NCBI GenBank assembly: GCA_030248215.1
Contig: JASANG010003148.1
Span: forward strand, 1 to 64,000
Direction: 5' to 3'
Origin: Enoplolaimus lenunculus
Taxonomy: Eukaryota; Nematoda; Enoplea; Enoplida; Thoracostomopsidae
DNA: 64,000 bases
In this document: positions 55,189-64,000 of the stretch, one piece after another
Layout: every line of letters begins with the position of its first letter
Position numbering within the stretch: position 1 is the stretch's first letter
Made by a program: the position numbers and the translations under genes
Notes under the pieces: model-generated
Told to the model about the DNA's origin: nothing
Seen by the model: only the letters and a program-made list of their open reading frames with translations
The model's database searches: none

Positions 55189-55925
55189 GATTATTTGTTG
55201 TCAAACAGAATGTCTTCGATTTAAGCTCAACCGCTTTGTAATTGAATGATCGAATCCTCGCGAGTAATTACGGTTCGGGAACGACCGACCTTTACTTGGC
55301 AATGCTGGTAGCAGTATCGTAAGCTCTTCGGTGTCAATACAGTCCGGATCCAAAATAACTGACATTGCAACGTTATCCCTTAAACAATTAAAGTTGTAAA
55401 AACTGGTCCGAACTAATTAAATTCACCAAAAATAGATAAGCTTCTAACAGTATCATAGCCGTATATGCACTCATCAAGCAAGCAGGCTACAAACATTTGC
55501 CTGTATTCTCAGAGAGCTGTACCGTTTTTCCGCGGGACTGCAATAGACTAATGCGAGGTTCACTGGGACACGTTTTGTCCATATTAGACTATTGGGTAAC
55601 ATTTTGTCTGCTTGAAAACCCCATATTGTGTTCAAAAATTTCTATTTGTCTGCTATTATCAAGTATAGGTCATCTGCTGTTCTTCAATATCATATGATAT
55701 TCGGAGTAGTGTCTGCGAATATGGAGCTGGACCGTTTTTCAGCAGGACTGCAATAGACTAAGTCTAAGTTTTAAAAAATTTTGCTTGGCATCAGTTATAA
55801 GCTTGTCCTAATGCTGTGGCTTAGGCTATCGCCCAAGAAAATGCTTATCCTACTGTTACGACCCTCGTCTATACATCCAGTTGCTGATATTTGTAAACTT
55901 AACCGCTGTTAGAAATAAAACACAT
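55189..55925. other. Spacer with family-A fragment
   Basis: No gene found. A partial family-A element lies at 55735-55878 (GCAGGACTGCAATAGACTAAG ... CTATACATCC). GAGCTG-GACCGTTTTTC-GC-GGGACTGCAATAGACTAA occurs near 55513 and again near 55722. Confidence 0.45.
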
Positions 55926-56289
55926 TGGCTGGGTTTCCGAAACACTACTTAAGTACGACTTAGTACTTAAGTACGGGCTAAGTAATTCTTAACTAGTTTG
56001 CCGTTTTTAAAAGCGTTCTTAGTTACGTAAATGCTTAAGTGGCTAAGTAAATTTAATATACTGCAAATTAACCGCTCAGACATACTAACGTTTGTCTAAT
56101 TGAAATTGTCGACTCATGATGCCTCCTTAATATAAAACAAAACTCTTATTTTCTTGTTATGACAATGGCCGCTATTTGGCGCTTCTTTGGTTTTGTTCAA
56201 AAATTTAAGTCTTTATACTTAAGTCGGCGACTTAAGTAATTACTTAAGTATAACTTAAGTAAATACTTAAGATTTCAGAAACCCAGCCA
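55926..56289. mobile_element. MITE family F, best copy
   Basis: TGGCTGGGTTTCCGAAACACTAC ... AAGATTTCAGAAACCCAGCCA: inverted ends over 14 bases, with many CTTAAGTA motifs. Confidence 0.85.
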
Positions 56290-56384
56290 TTTTTTGCAGT
56301 TGAATAAACACAAGTTTTATGTAGATTTTGTGGTAAGCAGATGTTACAGATCGCTTTGAAAATTTTTTACTGTTAGACTGGAAT

Positions 56385-56502
56385 AAGGTAAAGCATAAAC
56401 CAATTTTTCGCTAGGCTTAGGCTAAGGCATAAGCTCATTGCTATGCTATTAGAAATACTCTTTTATACTGCTGTTCCGGCCCTGTTCTATACATTGGACA
56501 CA
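56385..56502. mobile_element. MITE family A, partial
   Basis: ATAAGGTAAAGCATAAACCAATTTTTCGC, short TTAGGC core, CGGCCCTGTTCTATACATTGG end. Confidence 0.65.
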
Positions 56503-56587
56503 ATTTCATGGCTGCAAAACAAACTTGAGTGTTGAATGAAGTTTTCCTGAGTTTTGGGCGGTTCTATACAGCGACACGCCGTCAAAC

Positions 56588-59500
56588 TTACATCGATCTT
56601 CGATACCGTAATGTTAAATTAACAATTGCATCATTTGACCCGTTTTGGTCGTTCAAAATATCGTCATTTATGACATCACCATTATTGATGTTTCCGTTTG
56701 AATTGCTAGTTTGGCCTTCACTTTGACCCTTGGTTCGATTTGAGTACCATTCCATTGAGCGTAACTTTTTCCAATCCAAATAGAATTTTGAGTTGGGATC
56801 TTGAGTGAGTTCATGTAATTTTTGCAGGAAATGTTCCAGTGGCGTTTCGTCAGAGTCTTCAGAATCGTTTGTTGGCTCACCGTTGCTGTTGTCGACCAAT
56901 GCTTCGCAGTTGGTTTCCAATTGGTACCCGTTAGATATTTGTTCTGTTTGTCGTTTTTTAGATTTCCCAAGGCTTTGCATCGAATCCATGATTTGTTTCA
57001 TCTTCACAGCCGCAGCGGACGTTTTCGTCTTTTTTCCAGCCTTTTTTGCAGGCTTTAGCGTCGTTTTTGACAACGCTTTGAGGTTCGTTCCGCTCTGACT
57101 ACTCATTAGCTGATCATTAGGTTCAACAGGACCGTTAGAAGGTGGATTAGCGTCCATAATTCGATTAGCAGTTCGTACAATTTGGTTCAATTTTTGGTCA
57201 GTTATCGTTGGTTTGAGAATTTCGCCAAATGGCTCTGGAGCTGCGCCACCCCGGACAGCTGGTTCCAGAACTGGAGGAGGTTCTGCGATATCGGCCGCAA
57301 GTGCGGATTCTGCCGTTGCCGGCGCCGTAAGACTATCTTGGATAGCTGCCGCTGTTTGACTAGCTCCAAATCCAGTTAGGCCATCGAAAACAATGACACC
57401 TAACGCGTCGACGTATGCCCCAGCGTCACGTGGATGTTTTACAATAGCGTTACTTTGATAGACTAAACCGTTTGGACTGAAATTTCGGTGAATTGCTGAT
57501 TCGACGCCTGAAATTTGGGGCCAAAATTAGAATTCGAAGCAAACTGCCCAAGTCAGATTTGACTTGGGCAGGGCAGATTTGGCCGATGTTCTTCCGTTAT
57601 GGGTGGTTGTAAAAACTTTCTGGCCGAAACATTTCGTATGGGAGGTAAGAAATTTTACTATGTGTGTGAAAATTATGTGTGTGTGTGTGAATATATGTGT
57701 CGTGTTGTTTATTGATCGGAAGTTGGTTACGTAAAATACCTCTTTTGGTACGGCGCCAAAATTCTAAGATTGTTTTCAAAGTCGTTTTTAACACTTTCTA
57801 CAGTTTTGGGATAAAACATCATGGCAAATTTCCAGGTAACAGACTCACACGCGAACGCGTGTAAGTTAGTATTAGGTTACCACTAATCTCTAATCAATTT
57901 TATACATCTAGTCGGGATTTAGCTCCTGCGATCGCTAGGGAGCATTGGTTCAAACACCTACGCCGGCGTTAACCTTCAACAAAAAAAGTTCGGCACTCTA
58001 AACCTTGTTGAATGGTATGTTATATTTTGTTTGTCGGTCGTTTTTTGCCGTAAATGGCGCAATACCGGAGTTTACTTTAATAAAGTGTGCACAAATGTGT
58101 TACTATTATAGGTGTGATAGCCCAATAGGCAATTACATTTTACAACGGACTTTCTATTCATAAATAGATTAGTCTTTATCATTTAAATGTTTGAAAACTT
58201 TGCGGATTTGTCTAGAATATTGGTAAACTGACCTGGGCTGACCAGTCGCAGGTGAACTGAATGAACGGATATCTGACACGGGGATCCTCAACAAGAGTTA
58301 CTCGTTGCTTACGCTCAAGTGTTATACTTTAAAATTAGTTATGTTTAATTTATTAGTTTATGCTTACGCCTAAGTTTAGTTATTCGTAGCCTACGTTAGT
58401 ATCCCTTAGGGTTGGTGCGCGGCTCATCGAAAAGTAGCCGGACGAATCCGCCCGGTATCCGGTCATCCAGCTGGTGTGCAATGTGCAAGCTGCTGCGGCG
58501 CCTAGTTTTACCGGTCCCGTTCCGTAGAAGTCCACATACTTGTAGCAGTTTGTCATGCGTTGTGTCCGTGTAAGCCCACCGTAATAGCCCAGAGGTCCCG
58601 CCTTCGCTTCTCGTGTTGGCGGTAAAAGGACGTTTTATCGTAGCACCCCTAAGTCGGCGCGTCGTATTCTCCTACGGAACAGGACCCGCGGCTCTGTCAC
58701 CTAATAAAGGCGGCTCGGATGGGGCTGATCCCCTCATAAGGGGTATGTGGTGAGGGTGATCATTCGGGGTCTAGGGACATCCGTCGGGGAACCAGGTCGT
58801 CTGTTGTACAACGTCTGCTGGATGGAAACTCGTTGGCGGGATCCACGCTGACGAGTTTCCTGAAGGTAGGTAAGACGATCAATACCTGACGTAGGTTGGG
58901 ACTCCGTTTGTTTGCTTTTGCTGCATACACACAGGACTTTGTGGAAATTCGCGATTATCTCCAAGGATGTCGGCTCAGGATGTACCCACTCCGGACATGG
59001 GAGGCCTCTCGTCCTGATTAAAGGCTACCATCTAGTGAAGTTAAAGGAGCTGAGAGTGGGCAGCAATCCTAAATTCCATCTTTAACTTTACAACGACCCT
59101 TATTTGAATTGAAAATCGCCAAACGAGCGTACGTAACAGCACTTTTGCTTCATCAGTGATTTGTTTGAAAGTATTTCCGCTTGCAAAAAATGTTCTGAAA
59201 CATACTATTTGAAACGTGAAAAGCGTTTTAAATAGCGTTATATTTTTGGCACGATTCACAAACACCAAGTTGTACCTGTAGTTATTCCATCCAACGCGAT
59301 ACCTCCGGCGACTCCGCCAGCAACAGCTCCTGCAGGTCCCCCTGCTAATCCACCAATCACGCCACCTGCCACAACTCCAGTTGTACGAGTAGCTGACTTC
59401 ATTGCTTTATCGCCTTCCGGTCTATTACCCGTTGCATAGTGAATCACTGAAAATCAAATTATTAAGTTTAAAAAATCTGTCAGTACGGTTAATTCAACCA

Positions 59501-59866
59501 GCCAGAAAATTACCTGCTAAAATTGGGAAAGTTGTCTCAAATATACATATGTGTGTGTAAAATTAAAAGCACAAAAAAGTATGTTTTCATATCGTAAAAT
59601 TCTGCCACTGAATGCTTTTTACCTCCTTTGACATGGCCAACAACTGGAACCCCGTTGACAAATCCGTTCATTTCGTCTACGAATTCCATTTGAGTTGCCT
59701 TTGCTTTTATTTTGTCGCCCTTTGCCGCTTCGACTGCTGATCTCATTTGGGACACCACCGGGCAGCGTTTTGAAAATTTTTTCTGGGTCCGTGTTGCCCC
59801 CTCTGAGTCTCGAGTAAGCCATTGAACAAGGGATTTTAATTGAGATGCAATTGGGACCGCGTCCAT
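56588..59866 (-). CDS. Glycine-zipper protein with tandem VPxxSQ repeats and low-complexity tail, 444 aa; 3 exons
   Basis: Minus-strand exons 59866-59623, 59446-59276 and 57507-56588; both introns phase 1; total 1335 bases. The N terminus has a repeated motif (DAVPIASQLKSLVQ, then CPVVSQMRSAVEA, then GVPVVGHVKG), each followed by TQ-type helices. Residues 105-132 are a glycine zipper (GGVIGG, GGPAGAVAGG, GGIALDG), followed by GITTGVESAIH. I recall this N-terminal arrangement from uncharacterised proteins of several invertebrates, but have no name or function for it. Glycine zippers often form tightly packed membrane helices, so membrane association is plausible. The third exon adds about 300 residues: acidic and Pro-rich, then Lys-rich (KPAKKAGKKTK), then Asn/Ser-rich. 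That long tail looks unusual for the core family. Confidence 0.75.
57508..59275. other. Intron with a GC-rich insertion
   Basis: Intron 2 of the glycine-zipper gene. 57655-57700 is a GT/GTGA microsatellite. About 58225-59035 is clearly more GC-rich than its surroundings (for example GAATCCGCCCGGTATCCGG, TAGCACCCCTAAGTCGGCG) and has no long open frame. It looks like an inserted element, but I could not define its ends, duplication or family. Confidence 0.4.
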
Positions 59867-59927
59867 TATATTTGAAAAAAATCTTTTTTATTATTTTAAT
59901 TTTGAAAATTTTCAATTTGTTTGTCAC

Positions 59928-60387
59928 TGAGTAGTTTCATACGTTATGCTGAAATGAGTAGAGCTAATATGAATGAATGCATTTAATTCATATTTGAAGC
60001 CGGCGAGTAATTGCTTATCACAGAGAAAACTAAAAACATGTGACATTATCATTTTAATATTTTAAATATTTCGATTCTAAAACTTTTATCTGAAATCTAA
60101 AATGTTGCCTACTGTTGTCATTATGGTCAATGTTAGAATTGAATCACTAGTTGAAACTAATTTGGCTGCAGTCGTATTCAAGACAGCTCGCGTGGTGAAA
60201 TAAAGCGCTTCAAATAATTGGATTCCATTGCCTTGTAGAAAAATATAGTGAAATCTTTCACTGGAGTACCTATATATAAATATTTTTTGACAATAATAAA
60301 TTGAACTAGAAGTTAAAGTGTCCTGAAAGGGAAATGAAAAAAGAACAAGGATTACAAACTGCATCAGCCCAAATTTGCCAACTGGTG
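59928..60387. other. Upstream region of the glycine-zipper gene
   Basis: A minus-strand open stretch of 92 codons (60364-60086) begins with a hydrophobic MQFVILVLFSFPFQ and might be a small secreted protein or exon. It overlaps AT-rich sequence that is open on both strands, so I do not call it. Confidence 0.3.
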
Positions 60388-60495
60388 TGTCAACTCGGAA
60401 TTATGAGTTCTGATAGTCCTAACTTAGACTGGTTGTAATAGTTCTAATTCAGTCTAAGTGATTCAACAAAAGTAACTCACTGGAATTTACAGTGC
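60388..60495. mobile_element. MITE family C, right half only
   Basis: TCAACTCGGAATTATGAGTTCTGATAG ... TCACTGGAATTTACAGTG. The left half is gone. Confidence 0.75.
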
Positions 60496-60617
60496 GGCAA
60501 AAAAGCCCTAAATCCTGCTGAACATGTGAAGTCTGCAACTGAAACATATTCGATGCATTCCAGATTAGCCAATTACGATATGTCAGCATCCAATTTCGAA
60601 AATTTATATTAAAATCA
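60493..60617 (+). CDS. Candidate terminal exon using a MITE end as splice acceptor
   Basis: Reading phase 0 from the TTTACAG that ends the family-C MITE gives 41 codons and TAA, with protein-like composition: CGKKALNPAEHVKSATE, then MHSRLANYDMSASNFENLY. No upstream exon was identified, and another frame is also open nearby. Low confidence. Confidence 0.25.
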
Positions 60618-60906
60618 AACTTTTGGTCTTCCTCATCGGACCGCTTTCGTCAAGAATTTAAAAAAAGAACTTTTGCGTTTTCACTGCAACTATCAATCAT
60701 TAAAGTGAGTACAAACGATTAGATTACCGTAAATTTTGCTAAATAATTTCTGCAAATATACGAGTCGATTAAATTCAAATTGGCAGAGTAAAAATGAAAA
60801 ACTATGCATAAATGTAGCCCCCTACAGGTTATCACTTTCACGTGTTTCGTTTCATCGCACAACAGGGTTTGAAACCGAAGGAAACTGTTTTAAAAATGAA
60901 AGATGT

Positions 60907-61270
60907 TGCTGGGGTTTCTGAAACCCTACTTAAGTACGACTACGTACTTAAGTATGTGGTAAGTATTTACTAAACCATTTTGTCATTTTCCAAAACTTAC
61001 TTAGGTTAATACTAATGTCGCTGATTAAAATGTCACATTTATAGATCAACAGTTCAGACATACTAACCTTGGTCTAATTGAAATTGTAAACTCATGGCGC
61101 CTTCTTAATATAAAGCAAAACTATTACTTTTTTGTTATGAGAATGGCTTCATTTAGCTATAATTTGTTTTTCTCATAAAGTTAAGTATTTACTTAGGTCG
61201 GCGACCTAAGTAATTTTTAAATATAACTTAAGTAAGTAAATCCTTAAGTAAGATTTCAGAAACCCAGCCA
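60907..61270. mobile_element. MITE family F
   Basis: GCTGGGGTTTCTGAAACCCTAC ... TAAGATTTCAGAAACCCAGCC with CTTAAGTA motifs. Confidence 0.85.
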
Positions 61271-62036
61271 ATAACTAGGAACATACGCCAAAGATATCTG
61301 AATGCCAATATGATTCAAACGTACTGCTTTTTTACACATTTATTTACAAGTTCTGCCAAAGTTTTTTATTTCAAAGTTCTGATTTGACTTTAGAAGCAGA
61401 AAAAACGCATCCGTTAACATGCTAACATTGGTCGCTGAATGATCAGGGTAGGTCATGAGTACCTCAAATATGCAAAAAAATTCAAAATCCTATCACCTTT
61501 GGGCAAACGCCGGCTGGCTGGTTGATAACTGAAAAGAGCCAAATTAATTTTGAAAAAGTTTCCGCGAATAACTTTACAGTGTAAGCTAAAATCAGGTCCG
61601 TGGTCGGCTCACTTTGCTAAATGGGCTAAACATTTTTCAAAAGGGTGCATACAAGGCTTTTCGACGACTTACATGCCATGTTCCACTAGCCGTCCACTGC
61701 CTACGGACTCGTCTACAACCGGAGTGCCTCCATAATTGCAAAATTTGACCGTACAATATGTATTTACATATTTTGTAATCGTAAAAATTCGCAACAATAT
61801 AGTAAAACGGTCATATCTTAGATTTACTTTAACTCAGGATCATAACTGATAAACGGTAGAATAAACGTCATTTCTTTCTCTTCGATTAAATGGCTGAATG
61901 TCTTATGATCATCATTAAATTAATTAAACAGTTTTAGAACAAATGTTAAATCTCTGCTGACGATAAATATCATTGCCTTTTCTAGTGATAATTTCTAGCG
62001 GCAGGCGTTTTACACGGGCCAACGTAAACATTAATA
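61271..62036. other. Spacer with family-J fragment
   Basis: A J fragment at 61595-61730 (TGGTCGGCTCACTTTGCTAAATG ... CCACTGCCTACGGACTCG). The rest is AT-rich with nothing identified. Confidence 0.45.
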
Positions 62037-62248
62037 CAATGTAAAAAAATCGCGAGTCAAATTGACTATCTCCGAAATAGGCTCTACAGGACTACACAAT
62101 CTGACAGTCAAATTCGACTCCGCGACAGACCAAAGTGCGATTCAGCGAGTCGAATTTGACTCTGGCGGAGTCGAATTTGACTCAGATTGTGTAGTTCCGT
62201 AGAGCCTATTTCGGAGACAGTCAATTTGACTCAACATTTTTTGCAGTG
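62037..62248. mobile_element. MITE family D
   Basis: CAATGTAAAAAAATCGCGAG ... ACATTTTTTGCAGTG, TA flanks, with the GACTCAAATTCGACTC palindrome. Confidence 0.8.
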
Positions 62249-62558
62249 TAGGTTTAGTGCAACCACCGTTATCTCATTGTATACGTTGTTTAAAAGCTGC
62301 AGACACAAAAACGTTGTTAAAAAACAATATTTTTCAACATAAAAAGCAAAAAAACGCAACTTTTCTGCAGTGCAGATGTTTACAGACTTGAAACGTAATT
62401 TGCTGTTTAGGGACAGAGTTGCTACCATTTTTGTTTTGCATTACAAGTTCAAGTTTACCTCGAGTTGTAAAAATTGCGTCATCGGACTTAATTGGTAAAA
62501 CGTCATTTTACGAAAAAAGAGGCCACTCGTTTTATGAATGATGTGATAGGGAATTAAC

Positions 62559-62809
62559 GCTCATGTAATGATCGGTGGCGGAACGTTTTTTGCGGCACTG
62601 AAATAGAGTTAAATTAAGCTTTAGAGTAATTTTTTTGCTTAGGCTTAGGATTCGACTTTAAACTTAGGCTTAGGACTCGACTTTATGCTTAGGCTTAAGA
62701 TTCGACTTTAGGCTTAGGCTTAATAGATATAAACTTATTCTTACGCTTAGGCTTAGAAATATGCTTATATACACTAAGTACTATTACGGTCCTGTTCTAT
62801 ACATTGGCA
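62559..62809. mobile_element. MITE family A with internal duplication
   Basis: GCTCATGTAATGATCGGTGGCGG ... CGGTCCTGTTCTATACATTGGC. The core contains a repeat of TTAGGCTTAGGATTCGACTTTA (three times, 62638-62715). Confidence 0.8.
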
Positions 62810-62827
62810 GCAATTAGTGATGAATTT

Positions 62828-62983
62828 AGTGATATTCTATAACTTAGAATCGGAGCCAAAACGCTTCGAGTGTTTTGAAATATTGCTAAACGAAAGTTTG
62901 CTCAAAAATGATTCGATTTTAAGAACTATAGAAGATTTTAAATTTTCGTCACCTCAACTAAAATTATTCATTACTCAAATTTG
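62828..62983 (+). CDS. Candidate terminal exon or 54-codon ORF
   Basis: An open frame from ATG (62822) or from an acceptor (GAATTTAG) ends TGA at 62983. It reads FYNLESEPKRFECFEILL, then NESLLKNDSILRTIEDF, then KFSSPQLKLFITQI: balanced, amphipathic and protein-like despite the AT-rich setting. A family-A MITE ends about 18 bases before the acceptor, a common arrangement in this window. No partner exon found. Confidence 0.3.
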
Positions 62984-63338
62984 AATATTTGAAAAATAAG
63001 CTGGTTTAATTTCTGAGAGCCAGACTAGCCAAATTTTAAGGCAAATATTCTAACAGCTCACAGATTGTTCAATGTTGCTTACGGAGCTGAATCGAACGGT
63101 GTTTAAATTTTCCGCAATCAGGCAACTGGTTTACGAGTTAATGTCAAATAAACCGGTAATGATTCGTGAATACTGAAGCCGACAGTCTGGGTTCAATATG
63201 ACTACCATGTTTTTAAAAATCTTCCTTAAAAGCGTGTGTACGCCATAGGTACTTTGAATATCTCCAATACTGTTTTTGACCAGCAACATGTAGAATCATT
63301 GTCTATCCTAAAAAGGGCCTATGTTAATACTCTTACGT
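62984..63338. other. Spacer, nothing identified
   Basis: AT-rich; no repeat or exon recognised. Confidence 0.4.
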
Positions 63339-63778
63339 ACTGCATGTCCGGAATAAGAGGGGGGACTAATATTTATTTTGCCTCTCTAGAGGGTATCCCC
63401 TTGTTATTCGGTTACTATCAGTTATTTCTTTTTAACCCGCCCTCCGTTCGTTACTGACATATATCCAGTATTGCAACTATTGCGTTGAATTAAACGCGTA
63501 TTTCTCTTGTGTCAATAGCTTGAACGATAATACAAGGTTATACTTCGGTATGTACTTTCAAAACTTAAGTATGCTTTAAACTTTCCAGCTCAACTTTATT
63601 TGGTCCTGGAGTCATTTATGCGCTACAATTAGGGATAATTGACATTTATGGACTCTAATTAGTGTTTTTGGATTCTATCCACTTACGGAATCTTATTATT
63701 GATACGGACTCCTATTGATTGGGACTCAAAATGGGGACCCCCATCTTATTACCCCCCTCTTATTCGGGTCACTACAGT
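63339..63778. mobile_element. MITE family E
   Basis: ACTGCATGTCCGGAATAAGAGG ... CTTATTCGGGTCACTACAGT; body as in the copy at 31249. Confidence 0.8.
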
Positions 63779-63789
63779 ACGTCGCGCTT

Positions 63790-63904
63790 TGTTGCACAAC
63801 TGCAATATAGTAGGATTGGAGCTTTAAGCATTTTTTGCCTAGGCTTCGGCTTAGGTTTAGGAATATGCTTAATATAAGATTACGGCCGTTAAAGTAACAT
63901 TGGC
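63790..63904. mobile_element. MITE with family-A core and family-B right end
   Basis: The left part resembles A (TTGTTGCACAACTGCAATATAGTA, TTAGGCTTCGGC), while the right end GGCCGTTAAAGTAACATTGGCC is that of B. It may be a recombinant of the two subfamilies. Confidence 0.55.
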
Positions 63905-64000
63905 CCTCACCGGCAAGCGAGTGCTCAAACAACATACCACCAATCAAAACCGCGTTTTATGACAGATGTTTATGGTATAAAAAACGAAACTAAAAAACTA

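Noticed and set aside
60736-60921. Cys-rich ending ETEGNCFKNERCCWG
   Set aside because: It runs into the end of a family-F MITE and has no supporting upstream exon.
1-64000. Subtelomeric or telomeric region, suggested by many TTAGGC/TAAGCC repeats
   Set aside because: The hexamers are short, lie inside MITEs with defined ends and target duplications, run in both orientations and are interspersed with ordinary genes.

Overview
This is intron-bearing, AT-rich invertebrate nuclear DNA. No rRNA, no complete transposase or polymerase gene and no prokaryotic gene was found. Five multi-exon protein genes can be reconstructed because their splice sites and reading phases agree across every junction. 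The left edge also holds the last exon of a sixth gene. The 3' splice sites are nearly all TTTCAG or TTTTAG with little upstream polypyrimidine, and many repeats carry (TTAGGC)n blocks, the nematode telomere motif. Both would suit a nematode, but the genes do not settle the phylum, so I claim only an invertebrate metazoan.

Layout. 200-342: terminal exon of a + strand gene entering from the left. 3662-12787 (+): 7-exon gene for a 792-aa Ser/Thr-rich, probably disordered protein with a KEN motif. 15712-21461 (+): 7-exon gene for a 310-aa secreted protein with two DM13 domains. 26958-28525 and 29022-30221: two solo LTRs, one lodged inside a MITE. 35429-37113 (+): 4-exon gene for a 137-aa secreted six-cysteine protein. 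44828-50246 (+): 7-exon gene for a 340-aa secreted protein with two LECT2/M23-like domains. 56588-59866 (-): 3-exon gene for a 444-aa protein with a glycine-zipper core. Weaker exon candidates lie at 42633-43485, 60493-60617 and 62828-62983.

Most of the rest is short non-autonomous DNA transposons (MITEs). The main families are: a hAT-like family (8-bp target duplications) whose core is a degenerate (TTAGGC)n array; a sister subfamily with a different terminus; a TA-target family whose ends read GTAAAT...TTTACAG, like splice sites; three further terminal-inverted-repeat families; and a piggyBac-like family (TTAA target) carrying a tRNA-like Pol III promoter. These elements nest in each other and often sit 5-45 bp from exon ends. 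One intron without a MITE is only 47 bp, so MITE load seems to set intron size here.

Three of the five genes encode exported proteins (DM13, LECT2, six-Cys). Nothing shows that they act in one pathway.
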